A stretch of DNA of 64,000 nt, taken from contig MHCP01000028.1 in NCBI GenBank assembly GCA_001816655.1, positions 1-64,000 of the forward strand. The letters run 5' to 3'. A program made the translations under genes and the position numbers. The notes under the pieces were generated by a model, which ran no database searches, was not told where the DNA came from, and saw nothing but the letters and a program-made list of their open reading frames with translations. This DNA comes from Candidatus Woykebacteria bacterium RBG_13_40_15. Its GTDB lineage: Bacteria > Patescibacteria > Microgenomatia > Woykebacterales > RBG-16-39-9b. Position 1 is the first letter of the stretch. Each line of letters begins with the position of its first letter. Below, piece by piece: positions 1-7,697 of this stretch.

Positions 1-49
1 ATACCATTAATTTCGATGAAAAGTCAAACTGTAGGTCTCGCACTAGATT

Positions 50-1738
50 TTAAGTAAGATTTAGATATTGATTGCTAAGTTCCTCAATATGTTCTTTGCG
101 AAGACTGCCGTCCCTCAAATCGTTAAACTGATCACCCATCAAAAATTTTTCTATTAAGTGGGAACTTAAAATTCTTGGGATTATAACATACGCAGCGCCT
201 TCTTTGTAAAACTCAAGTGCCTCGCTGCTTTCAGCGCTGGTAACAACCACAGGAACTTTATTTCCTACGTTCTTTGCTTCGGACAACATAGTTCTATTAT
301 CCTCTTTGTCGGGAACAGTAGAGATTATCATTTTTGCGGACTTTCCAATCGCCCTTTCAAAAATTTCAGGATCAGAAATATCTCCATAAATTACCGGTAT
401 TTCTTCAGACTGAAGCTTTTCTACAGTCTCGGGATTAAAATCTACAACAACTACTTTAAACTCTCTTTTTTTAAGGCCTTTCAATATGTTTTGGCCTAGC
501 CTCCCTACTCCAATCAAGACAACATGGTCAGAAAACTCCTCTAAACCCTCCCATGGTTTCTCCACCAAATTTTTTCTTTCAAAAATTTTCAAGTAAGGGG
601 AAACCCATCGGTAAATTTTTGATGAATAAGTTATTACATATGTCGAAAGGATAATGGTAATTATCGCCGTTGCCGAAGTAGTAACTACAACTGAGTCACT
701 TATCAGCCTTGCACGTGATGCTAAAAATATTAAAATAAATGAAAATTCCGATACCTGCCCACTAGTAATTGAAACCTGAAAGGAGGTCCGCCGACGATAT
801 CCCAAAAACCCTAAAATCGCCATCATAATAGCCGGATTCCCAATCAAAACGAAAATCGATAAAAGGCTAACACTACCGACTACAGGAACTAAACTCGCTA
901 AAGGCAGTTTTAATCCCAAGCTTAAAAAGAACAACGTAATGAAAAAATCTCTAAGAGGTCTTACCCAAGCTGCAATTTGAGCTTGCTCCCTCAAATTTGC
1001 TAAACCCAAACCGGCTAAAAACGCTCCTATTTCAACAGAAAAACCACTTGCTGCATAAAGAGTGGCAAAAACTAAAGCCCAAGAGATGCTCGCCAAAAAT
1101 AGTACTTCGGAATTTTTAGCAAAAAAATCAAAAAGTTTCTGAAGGACAAACCGATTTAAAAGAAGAATCAAAATGACTAGAAAGGTGCCTTCTAAAGCGG
1201 TTATAAAGAATTGGCTGGCTTTAAATTCGCGGCCCAGAGAAGTAACAAAAATAAGAGCAGCGATTGCTATAAAATCCTGAACGAGAAGATACCCTACCGT
1301 TATTTTTCCAAAGAGTGAATCTAGTTGCTTTTTCTCTCCTAGCAATTTGACAATCACAATAGTACTAGAGAAAGTTAAAGCTAAACTCAACACTATTGCA
1401 TCACTAGTACCGAAACTTAATAACTTCGCTATACCAAAACCAACAACCCAAGTAAATATGATTTGGGCAACGCCAACCGTAACCGCTGCTTGGCCAATTT
1501 GTTTTATATCGGAGAAACGCAGCTCCAACCCAATTAAAAATAATGTAAAGGCAATTCCAAGTTCAGAGAAAAAACTTAGACTAACACCAGAGGTATGTTT
1601 TAAAAGCCCTGCGCTAGCAGCCAAAATACCAACAAACAAAAAAGAAATCATTACGGGCTGCTTAAATCTGCTAAAAAGGGCCGCCAAAACTGTCGCTGTG
1701 GCCAAAATAAGAGCAATGTCAGCAAAAATGTTTGTCAT
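50..1738 (-). CDS. Kef-type K+/H+ (CPA2) antiporter with TrkA-N domain
   Basis: This is a 562-residue monovalent cation:proton antiporter of the CPA2 family, acting in the cytoplasmic membrane. The first ~390 residues are almost continuous hydrophobic helices. From about residue 400 a cytosolic RCK/TrkA-N Rossmann domain follows, with the nucleotide-binding motif GVGRLG after VVLI and an acidic residue at the end of strand 2 (VVVDFN). The reading frame extends to a TTG at 1750, but the ATG at 1738 (MTNIFADIAL) is the natural start. No Shine-Dalgarno is visible. The family exchanges K+ or Na+ for H+ under control of NAD(H) or glutathione; ion specificity cannot be read from sequence. It stands alone next to a heptamer repeat array. 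Confidence 0.9.
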   Translation of the reverse strand: MTNIFADIALILATATVLAALFSRFKQPVMISFLFVGILAASAGLLKHTSGVSLSFFSELGIAFTLFLIGLELRFSDIKQIGQAAVTVGVAQIIFTWVVGFGIAKLLSFGTSDAIVLSLALTFSSTIVIVKLLGEKKQLDSLFGKITVGYLLVQDFIAIAALIFVTSLGREFKASQFFITALEGTFLVILILLLNRFVLQKLFDFFAKNSEVLFLASISWALVFATLYAASGFSVEIGAFLAGLGLANLREQAQIAAWVRPLRDFFITLFFLSLGLKLPLASLVPVVGSVSLLSIFVLIGNPAIMMAILGFLGYRRRTSFQVSITSGQVSEFSFILIFLASRARLISDSVVVTTSATAIITIILSTYVITYSSKIYRWVSPYLKIFERKNLVEKPWEGLEEFSDHVVLIGVGRLGQNILKGLKKREFKVVVVDFNPETVEKLQSEEIPVIYGDISDPEIFERAIGKSAKMIISTVPDKEDNRTMLSEAKNVGNKVPVVVTSAESSEALEFYKEGAAYVIIPRILSSHLIEKFLMGDQFNDLRDGSLRKEHIEELSNQYLNLT

Positions 1739-1759
1739 AATATTAGTCAATGGTGCTTA

Positions 1760-1841
1760 ATCATTGGTCATTAGTGACTGGTTTTAATTAGTATCAACCA
1801 TTGACCATTAAACCGGTCACTATTCACTAATGACTATTTAC
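1760..1841. repeat. Degenerate 7-bp-period repeat array with inverted halves (copy A)
   Basis: The gap between two minus-strand genes is filled by 7-mers related to ATTGGTC, ATTAGTG and ACTGGTT. They are followed, after a short AT core, by the opposite orientation (CATTGAC, CTATTCA, CTAATGA). The 42 bp at 1768-1809 match 23073-23114 at nearly every position, so this is a dispersed element. Confidence 0.7.
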
Positions 1842-2739
1842 TGTCTTTCTTTATTTTATCCAAAATTGCCCCTAATTTACTAGGGAGAGGGCTTAAAAAA
1901 GTTTCAACTTTACCGCTCTTAGGATTTTTAAATTCCAAATAAGTTGCATGTAAAAACATTCTGGGAGCTGGCCTTCCCCCATAAAGTTTATCCCCAACAA
2001 TTGGGTGGCCCGTACTTCCCAAATGAACCCTAATTTGATGCGTACGGCCGGTTTTAGGCGAAACTTCAACCAAAGTGGCCTTATCTCCAATGTGTTCTAA
2101 AACCCTAAAATCTGTTTTTGCCTCTCTACCAGACATCTCTACAATAAATTTATTCCTGAAAACGGGGTGCCGAGCAATTGGTTTTTCAATAGTGCCAACT
2201 TCTGGCTCTAGTCTCTTTCCCACCAATGCCACATATTTTTTGACAACGGACCGGCCCCTGAATTGCTTTTTTAGTTCTTCCAGCGTTTTCTGATCTTTTG
2301 CTACAACCATTAGCCCTGAGGTTTCTTTATCCAATCTGTGAACAATACCAGGCCGAAGGGATTCCCCAAATTCAGGAAGTTTCGAATAGCGGGCCAAAAG
2401 CGCATTTACGAGTGTCCCAGCAGGATGCCCAGCTGATGGATGAACCACCATACCTTCTTCTTTATCCAAAACAAGTAAGCCATTATCTTCATAAATAACC
2501 TTGAGTGGTAGCTCTTCCGGTTTTACTTCCAACGGATTCTTAGGGGGTGGTAGCTCTACTTTGATTACATCATCTTTCTGCAATTCATAGTCTGGCTCTA
2601 CTTTCAAACCGCCAACTAAAATTTTTCCGTCTTTTATTAATTTTTTTACCTGTGATCTTGTAAGAGTTTTTATTTTTAACGAGAGGAATTTGTCAATTCT
2701 ATGAACCTTGGGCTTAACAGAGATTTTGATCTGCCTCAT
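1834..2739 (-). CDS. RluA/RluD-family 23S rRNA pseudouridine synthase
   Basis: A 301-residue RluA-family pseudouridine synthase that isomerises specific uridines, most likely in 23S rRNA. An S4 RNA-binding domain occupies residues ~13-60. The catalytic domain follows, with the family signature HRLDKETSG and catalytic Asp137, then the GRTHQIRVHL motif near residue 230. Length and domain order match RluD; target positions are not deducible. It lies 6 bp downstream of the receiver-domain gene and is probably cotranscribed with it. Confidence 0.92.
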   Translation of the reverse strand: MRQIKISVKPKVHRIDKFLSLKIKTLTRSQVKKLIKDGKILVGGLKVEPDYELQKDDVIKVELPPPKNPLEVKPEELPLKVIYEDNGLLVLDKEEGMVVHPSAGHPAGTLVNALLARYSKLPEFGESLRPGIVHRLDKETSGLMVVAKDQKTLEELKKQFRGRSVVKKYVALVGKRLEPEVGTIEKPIARHPVFRNKFIVEMSGREAKTDFRVLEHIGDKATLVEVSPKTGRTHQIRVHLGSTGHPIVGDKLYGGRPAPRMFLHATYLEFKNPKSGKVETFLSPLPSKLGAILDKIKKDSK

Positions 2740-2745
2740 TTAAAG

Positions 2746-3132
2746 TTACTGTGGAACACTGCTTTTACTTAAAAAAACCTTAACCTCAGAAATTACTTGG
2801 TCTGGATTCATTGAACTTTTTATTAGATATCCGCTTGCTCCTAAATTAAATCCTTCTTTAATTATAGAATCTTGCCCAAGGTTTGTGAGAAGCACAACAG
2901 GGCCATTTGGTTTTTCGGGGTGTTTTTCCTTCAATCGGCGGAGAATTTCAAGACCATCAATCTTTGGAAGCATTATGTCGAGAAGAACAAGGTCAAAGCC
3001 CCCAGCCGTCATTTTATTCAAACCATCTTCCCCATCAGAGGCTAATTCAACCTCATAACCCTCCTCCTTTAAAAGCTCTTCATAAAGTTCCCTTAAAAAC
3101 TGGTCATCCTCAACTACTAAAATCTTTGCCAT
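2746..3132 (-). CDS. Single-domain response regulator (CheY-like receiver)
   Basis: A 128-residue stand-alone receiver domain. The acidic pocket E8-D9-D10, the phospho-acceptor Asp52 in LLDIMLP, the Thr in VVLLTN and the Lys in YLIKS are all present, so it should be phosphorylatable. There is no output domain, so it acts through protein contacts. The open frame reaches a GTG at 3150, but MAKILVVEDD at 3132 is the usual start. A TATACT hexamer ends 8 nt before this ATG, suggesting a leaderless transcript. No histidine kinase lies nearby. Confidence 0.9.
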   Translation of the reverse strand: MAKILVVEDDQFLRELYEELLKEEGYEVELASDGEDGLNKMTAGGFDLVLLDIMLPKIDGLEILRRLKEKHPEKPNGPVVLLTNLGQDSIIKEGFNLGASGYLIKSSMNPDQVISEVKVFLSKSSVPQ

Positions 3133-3165
3133 ACTTTTTAAGTATACCACGAAAGTAAATGTAAA

Positions 3166-3507
3166 TTAATGCCTCAAATTGCCTTTACATTCTAGGCAAA
3201 ATCTCGCGGTTGGTAAAACCTCCAATCTTTCTGTTCTGATTTTTTGGCCGCATTTTTCACAAAACCCAAACTTGCCACTCTCAATTTTATTTAACGCCGC
3301 CGACACTTCCAAAAGCCTCTGTTTTAATTCTAATCTTGTAGCCATTATACGATCGTGACCCTCTGTTTCGGTTACACTATCCTCAACGGCGGCGGAAGGT
3401 TCCCTATCAAAAGATGCGTACGGATCCTCTCTCTTATAAGCAGACAGCTGATTTTCCAAATTCTCTTTTTCAGATAAAAGTTCCTTTTCTAGCTTTGTAA
3501 TCTCCAT
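3166..3507 (-). CDS. DksA/TraR-type C4 zinc-finger protein
   Basis: A 113-residue protein with an N-terminal coiled coil (residues ~1-75) and a C-terminal zinc finger, CEKCGQ...CLEC, as in DksA/TraR proteins. Relatives bind the RNA polymerase secondary channel and modulate promoter choice. It is shorter than E. coli DksA (151 aa), and the acidic coiled-coil tip motif is not certain. It ends 33 bp before the receiver gene and begins 1 bp after lgt. Confidence 0.85.
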   Translation of the reverse strand: MEITKLEKELLSEKENLENQLSAYKREDPYASFDREPSAAVEDSVTETEGHDRIMATRLELKQRLLEVSAALNKIESGKFGFCEKCGQKIRTERLEVLPTARFCLECKGNLRH

Positions 3508-3508
3508 T

Positions 3509-4330
3509 TTAAAACTTTAACCTCCGCAAGATTCTCCAGTTTAAAACAAAAAGAGTTTTTAAAAAAACACGAACATCGTTTCGGATGTCTCGTATTTGTA
3601 AATAGTATAAAGCAACTATAGAGAGAATTGCAATTGCACCGCTTATAGCACTGTTTAGGGGCACGGGCCCAAGATAGGTAATTTGAGCATGGAAGTAAGC
3701 AGTAATTACTTGTACTAAACTTGAAAGAATAAGGAAGCTAAAAAACACCTTGCCACTTTTCATGTTTGTCCCAGCAAGATTTTTGAAATACAAAATGTAA
3801 AGAATCAAAAAAAGTAAAAAGTAGCTAGTAGCCTCATAAAGCTGGACTGGATGGCGAGCCCCTAACAAGGAGGGAAAAGTAACCGCCCAAGGCAGACTGC
3901 TTAATTTTCCAAAGTTCAATCCAGCGAGAAACGCCCCAATACTACCTATTGAAAGTGCCGCCAAACCTGAAAGTGAAGCAATATCGGCTATTTGAAAAAA
4001 AGACCACCTCCACACTCTTACAAGATAAAGGCTAATTAAAAATACCAATAAAAGCGCTCCGTAATAAGCATAGCCGCCCTGCCAAAAATAGAAAGCCAAA
4101 ATTTGATCGTCTCTAAAGAGATCCCAATTTAATATAACGAAAAGAGCCCTACCGCCTACTAAAGCTGCTATAAGAGCAAAAATAGAAAAATCAAAGAGTT
4201 TTTCTTCGTTGTAACCCTGACGCTTCCCTTCCCGCCAGAAAATAAAAGTACCAGCTAAGTAAGCCAGGCCTAAAAAGAATCCCCAAGAATAGATTGTGGT
4301 TGAACCAATTTTGAATAAAACTGGAAACAT
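3509..4330 (-). CDS. lgt: Prolipoprotein diacylglyceryl transferase
   Basis: Lgt transfers diacylglycerol from phosphatidylglycerol to the lipobox cysteine of prolipoproteins at the membrane. The 273-residue protein has about seven hydrophobic helices. It carries GGRALFVILN, the counterpart of the Lgt signature loop, and HPVQLYE, matching the conserved HPTQLYE. The first 15 residues (MFPVLFKIGSTTIYS) resemble canonical Lgt starts. It lies 4 bp downstream of pepA in the same direction. Confidence 0.9.
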   Translation of the reverse strand: MFPVLFKIGSTTIYSWGFFLGLAYLAGTFIFWREGKRQGYNEEKLFDFSIFALIAALVGGRALFVILNWDLFRDDQILAFYFWQGGYAYYGALLLVFLISLYLVRVWRWSFFQIADIASLSGLAALSIGSIGAFLAGLNFGKLSSLPWAVTFPSLLGARHPVQLYEATSYFLLFLILYILYFKNLAGTNMKSGKVFFSFLILSSLVQVITAYFHAQITYLGPVPLNSAISGAIAILSIVALYYLQIRDIRNDVRVFLKTLFVLNWRILRRLKF

Positions 4331-4334
4331 TTTA

Positions 4335-5786
4335 TTAGATGCCCTCTATTAATTTTACCAGAGTTCGCACACCAAAGCCTGTCGTCCCCTTTGCGATATA
4401 GGGTCTTTCCTCATCCACCCAGGCCGTACTTGCTATCTCAAAATGAATCCAAGGTAGCCCCTCACCAACAAACTCCTGCAGAAACATTGCCGCAGCTATT
4501 GTCCCAGCTTTTGGGTGGCCTACGTAAGCATTAGCAACATCAGCTATATCGCTCCTAAGGACTGTTTTGTATTCCTCATACATGGGCAATTGCCACAACC
4601 TCTCGCCTTCTATCTTGCCTGCTTCCATCAGTTGATCAACCCATTTTTGAGGCCTTCCCATAACGGCGGCCGCCTCACTACCTAAGACTATGTCGGCGGC
4701 ACCGGTAAAAGTGCCTGTATCAATAATGCGGTTGGCACCTAGTTTCTGGGCGTAAGTAAGGGCGTCGGCCACAACTACTCGTCCTTCTGCATCCATATTG
4801 GAAATTTCGATTGTCTTACCAGCAAACGAAGTTACCACATCACCAGGCTTAAGAGCCTTACCAGAAGGCATATTTTCCGTCAGTGGGCAGACAGCAACCA
4901 CATTAATACTAGGCTTCAGCTCTCCAATTATTTTCATAACCCCAAAAACCACAGCCGCCCCTGCCATGTCAGCTTTCATTTCCAACATCTTGTTCCCCGG
5001 TTTAAGTGAGAGGCCCCCCGTATCAAAAGTAATACCTTTGCCGACAAGCCCTAGGGTATCCTTCCCCCCTCCACAATAGTTCAAACAAACTAAAAATGAT
5101 GGTTCGTCGCTTCCTTTAGCAATTCCAGCAAAAGCCCCAAACCCTCTTTTGGAGGCCTCCTTCTCATCTATAACCTCCAAATCGAATTTATAAGTATCTG
5201 ACAGCCTTTTTGCTTCTTCTACCAATTCTTTTGGTGAAATTATGTTCCCTGGTTCGTGGACCATATTTCTAACCCAATTAGTAGCCTCCGCAATAACCGA
5301 TGCTCTCTTTATTTCTTTGTTGTCCGCCTTACCTATTAAAATAAGCTCTTCGAGCGCGCTACCGTTTTCTTTTTTAGTTTTGTGAATGCCCGGATCGTAA
5401 TTTGCTAAAGTTGCCCCTTCAATTGCCTCCTCTACTTTAATTCGATTACTTAAATAAACAGCGGCCTTTTTGATCCCAAGTTTAATTCCACGCCTTACTG
5501 CTGCACCAATTACATTCCTAGCTGCTCGTCCATCAAAATCTGCTTTCTTACCAGCCCCAACCAAAAAAACTCTTGCAGATAGAGCTTTTCCATGGGTATA
5601 GATTGAAGTAACCTCGTACAGTTTGCCTTTAAAATCGCCAAGTTTTATTGCTTCATCAAGCGAGCCTGAAACGAGCTTATTGAATTTCCCTACTTCACCG
5701 GGGAGCTTTTCTCCCTGAAATAGTGGGATAACGACTGCATCCACACTTATTTTTTCGATTTTTTCTCTAGTTTGGGTGATTTTCAT
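4335..5786 (-). CDS. pepA: Leucyl aminopeptidase, M17 family
   Basis: A cytosolic two-metal aminopeptidase of 483 residues. The C-terminal catalytic domain has the metal-binding motifs KGITFDTGG and the M17 signature NMDAEGRVVVAD; the N-terminal macro-like domain is present. The open frame extends to a TTG at 5816, but the ATG at 5786 has GGAG about 7 nt upstream and gives MKITQTREK, so it is chosen. Length is typical of the family. It is the first gene of a run through lgt. Confidence 0.92.
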   Translation of the reverse strand: MKITQTREKIEKISVDAVVIPLFQGEKLPGEVGKFNKLVSGSLDEAIKLGDFKGKLYEVTSIYTHGKALSARVFLVGAGKKADFDGRAARNVIGAAVRRGIKLGIKKAAVYLSNRIKVEEAIEGATLANYDPGIHKTKKENGSALEELILIGKADNKEIKRASVIAEATNWVRNMVHEPGNIISPKELVEEAKRLSDTYKFDLEVIDEKEASKRGFGAFAGIAKGSDEPSFLVCLNYCGGGKDTLGLVGKGITFDTGGLSLKPGNKMLEMKADMAGAAVVFGVMKIIGELKPSINVVAVCPLTENMPSGKALKPGDVVTSFAGKTIEISNMDAEGRVVVADALTYAQKLGANRIIDTGTFTGAADIVLGSEAAAVMGRPQKWVDQLMEAGKIEGERLWQLPMYEEYKTVLRSDIADVANAYVGHPKAGTIAAAMFLQEFVGEGLPWIHFEIASTAWVDEERPYIAKGTTGFGVRTLVKLIEGI

Positions 5787-5883
5787 GAGAAACTCCAAAG
5801 TTTGAGATGAAAACAAGCCAACTTATTTTCATTTGAATCTAAATTCTAACAGAGAGAACTTGGTATTTGCAAGTAACGAGGAT

Positions 5884-6528
5884 TTAAATCGACGCTTTAG
5901 CTTTCTTTTTACGAGCTGTCTTTGTTTCCTTTGAGGCAGCTACCTTTGCTTGAGAAATCTTTTCTTTTCTTCTACTTCTTTTATTTCGTTTCTTAAACCA
6001 ATTAGAAAGCGCAGAAAAAAGCATTAAGTTGCGGGTTTTCCCCTCAGAAACAACTTCAACTGGTGTTAGCACCTCGGCTTCCTTTTCTTCTTTCTGCTTC
6101 TTTCCTTGATCCTTACCACAGTATGGACATGAATTCCAGGTGATATTAATCTCACGCTCACAGCTTTCGCAAACGGAATGAAGCTTCAGGGAGCAATTTG
6201 GACAATAGGCAAAATCGTCTCGAATCGTGTAATGGCAGGTCGGGCAAGTGAAAAACTGAGACTGAGATGCTAAAACTGCTTCTTCGATCTCCCGCATAGC
6301 TATCTCATCTTTAGTGATAGACGGTCTAAGAAGCAAATAAATTGCAAATCCAAGTATTCCACCTGTAGCAACTATTAAAACTGTGCCCAATTTAAACCAA
6401 TTGTTATCGGTGCGTGAATGAATATCAAACCAGGACCACGCAGCCAGAGCCGCCCACAACGCAAAAATGTAACCGACAAAGACGGATATGGTCAAACTAT
6501 TCGAAATAAATGCGATTACCTCACTCAT
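5884..6528 (-). CDS. Membrane protein with double zinc ribbon and basic tail
   Basis: A 214-residue protein of unknown function. Two hydrophobic helices (residues ~10-35 and ~45-68) are followed by a double zinc ribbon made of four CxxC knuckles (CPTC, CPNC, CESC, CPYC). A low-complexity tail rich in Lys and Arg follows. The layout resembles cytosolic zinc-ribbon domains anchored in the membrane. It is divergent from the gene at 6604. Confidence 0.7.
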   Translation of the reverse strand: MSEVIAFISNSLTISVFVGYIFALWAALAAWSWFDIHSRTDNNWFKLGTVLIVATGGILGFAIYLLLRPSITKDEIAMREIEEAVLASQSQFFTCPTCHYTIRDDFAYCPNCSLKLHSVCESCEREINITWNSCPYCGKDQGKKQKEEKEAEVLTPVEVVSEGKTRNLMLFSALSNWFKKRNKRSRRKEKISQAKVAASKETKTARKKKAKASI

Positions 6529-6563
6529 TTTTGCATCTAAATGGCAGACTTATAGTCAGTTGT

Positions 6564-6593
6564 TTGACAACTATACCACAAGAATTGTAAAAT
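6564..6593 (+). promoter_or_regulatory. Sigma-70-type promoter for the 6604 gene
   Basis: TTGACA at 6564-6569 and TAAAAT at 6588-6593 with an 18-bp spacer, 10 nt before the ATG at 6604. Confidence 0.6.
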
Positions 6594-6603
6594 TCAAGTT
6601 TAG

Positions 6604-7041
6604 ATGTTATCAACACCCCATCTGCTTGTTGGAGCTGCCATCGCGCGTTCGATTCCAAATCCAGCAATCTCCCTACCTGCCGCGTTTGTTAGCCACTTCT
6701 TACTGGATATGACGCCGCACTGGGATGGATCTCCATCGGCCCCTTATAAAAAAAAGGTCATCGGTGGCGCTGCTCTCGACTACGCCTTGGGAGCGACAAT
6801 TATATTTTTAATTAGCCGCGGTTATCCAAATCAGCCAATAATATTACTAGGCGCGTTTTTAGCTACTTTGCCCGATTTTATCTCTATTCTCTTCCGCCAT
6901 GTTTCTCGCCTTGGTAAAATAGGCATTTTAAAAAAATATCATAAATACCATTTGAAAATACAGGTAAATGTCAGATTTAGTATAGGTGTAATAACCTCCA
7001 TCGCTACTTCCTTAGTTGCTTTAGCCTTTTTAGCCCGTTAG
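6604..7041 (+). CDS. Small multi-helix membrane protein, YdjM/DUF457-like
   Basis: A 145-residue hydrophobic protein. Its early histidine (STPHLLVGAAIA) and the following HFLLDMTPHWD and TLPDF segments resemble predicted membrane-bound metal-dependent hydrolases of the YdjM/DUF457 type. About four helices are visible. The biochemical role of this family is poorly defined. A consensus promoter ends 10 nt before the ATG. It converges on efp, with 1 bp between the genes. Confidence 0.6.
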   Translation: MLSTPHLLVGAAIARSIPNPAISLPAAFVSHFLLDMTPHWDGSPSAPYKKKVIGGAALDYALGATIIFLISRGYPNQPIILLGAFLATLPDFISILFRHVSRLGKIGILKKYHKYHLKIQVNVRFSIGVITSIATSLVALAFLAR

Positions 7042-7042
7042 A

Positions 7043-7603
7043 TTAGCGGACTCGTTCGACGTAGGTATTTGTTCTTGTATCAACTTTAATTTTATCCCCA
7101 ACATTAATAAAAAGCGGGACTTTTATTTTTACGCTGTTTTCGGCTATTGCATCCTTGAAGACATTGGAAACAGTGTCCCCTTTTACACCCGGCCCAGTCT
7201 CTTTAATTTTTAAAACCGTAAGCTTTGGTATTTCAATATTCAAAACTTGATCGTCAGCAGTCGTTAAATCATAAGTTTCGTTTTCTTGCAAATAATTTTC
7301 TTTGCCGGATAAAATACTCTTCTGAAGAGAAACCTGCTCAAAAGTTGCTGGATCCATAAAGACAACCTCTTCCCCACGTGTATATAAATATTGTCCTTTT
7401 CTTTTTGAAAGAGCCACGTCACTGACTCTTTGCCCAGAAGTAAAGGTCTTTTCGATAGTTGAGCCGCTTTTCAAATTTCTCACCTTCACGCGAATAGTAG
7501 CCGAACCACGGCCCATCTTAACATGTTTATAGCTCACTACTTCCCAAAGCCCTTGGGCATCCTCAAAAACCGCCCCAGCTCTAAGTTCGGTAACGGAAAT
7601 CAT
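7043..7603 (-). CDS. efp: Elongation factor P
   Basis: EF-P relieves ribosome stalling on polyproline. The ATG at 7603 gives the standard 186-residue protein (MISVTELRAG...); a longer open frame to 7675 runs through a terminator hairpin and is rejected. The KOW-like domain I and two OB domains are intact. In the domain I tip loop the sequence is KMGRGSA where E. coli has KPGKGQA, so an arginine occupies the place of the beta-lysylated Lys34. Arginine EF-Ps elsewhere are rhamnosylated by EarP; no earP is in this window. Proline-rich proteins (16235, 34800) are potential clients. Confidence 0.93.
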   Translation of the reverse strand: MISVTELRAGAVFEDAQGLWEVVSYKHVKMGRGSATIRVKVRNLKSGSTIEKTFTSGQRVSDVALSKRKGQYLYTRGEEVVFMDPATFEQVSLQKSILSGKENYLQENETYDLTTADDQVLNIEIPKLTVLKIKETGPGVKGDTVSNVFKDAIAENSVKIKVPLFINVGDKIKVDTRTNTYVERVR

Positions 7604-7610
7604 AGCCTTA

Positions 7611-7638
7611 AGTTTAGCAAAAATGCTTTTAAAATCAA
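7611..7638 (-). promoter_or_regulatory. efp promoter
   Basis: TTGATT at 7633-7638 and TAAACT at 7611-7616 on the minus strand, 16-bp spacer. The -10 ends 7 nt before the efp ATG, so the transcript would be essentially leaderless. Confidence 0.5.
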
Positions 7639-7640
7639 CT

Positions 7641-7675
7641 GTGGGCGAGTCTCCCTCCTTCAAAGACTCGCCCAC
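7641..7675 (-). terminator. Strong stem-loop after the fakA-like gene
   Basis: A perfect 12-bp stem (GTGGGCGAGTCT at 7641-7652, AGACTCGCCCAC at 7664-7675) with an 11-nt loop lies just beyond the fakA-like stop. The downstream tract is T-rich but interrupted. Confidence 0.65.
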
Positions 7676-7697
7676 CAGGTATCAATCTCAGTTCCTC

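Noticed and set aside
1347..1760. 137-aa plus-strand open frame opposite the antiporter
   Set aside because: It is antisense to a clearly conserved membrane protein and has no start signal or domain.
7604..7675. 24-residue N-terminal extension of EF-P
   Set aside because: It translates the fakA terminator hairpin and lies upstream of the efp promoter; the family start is at 7603.
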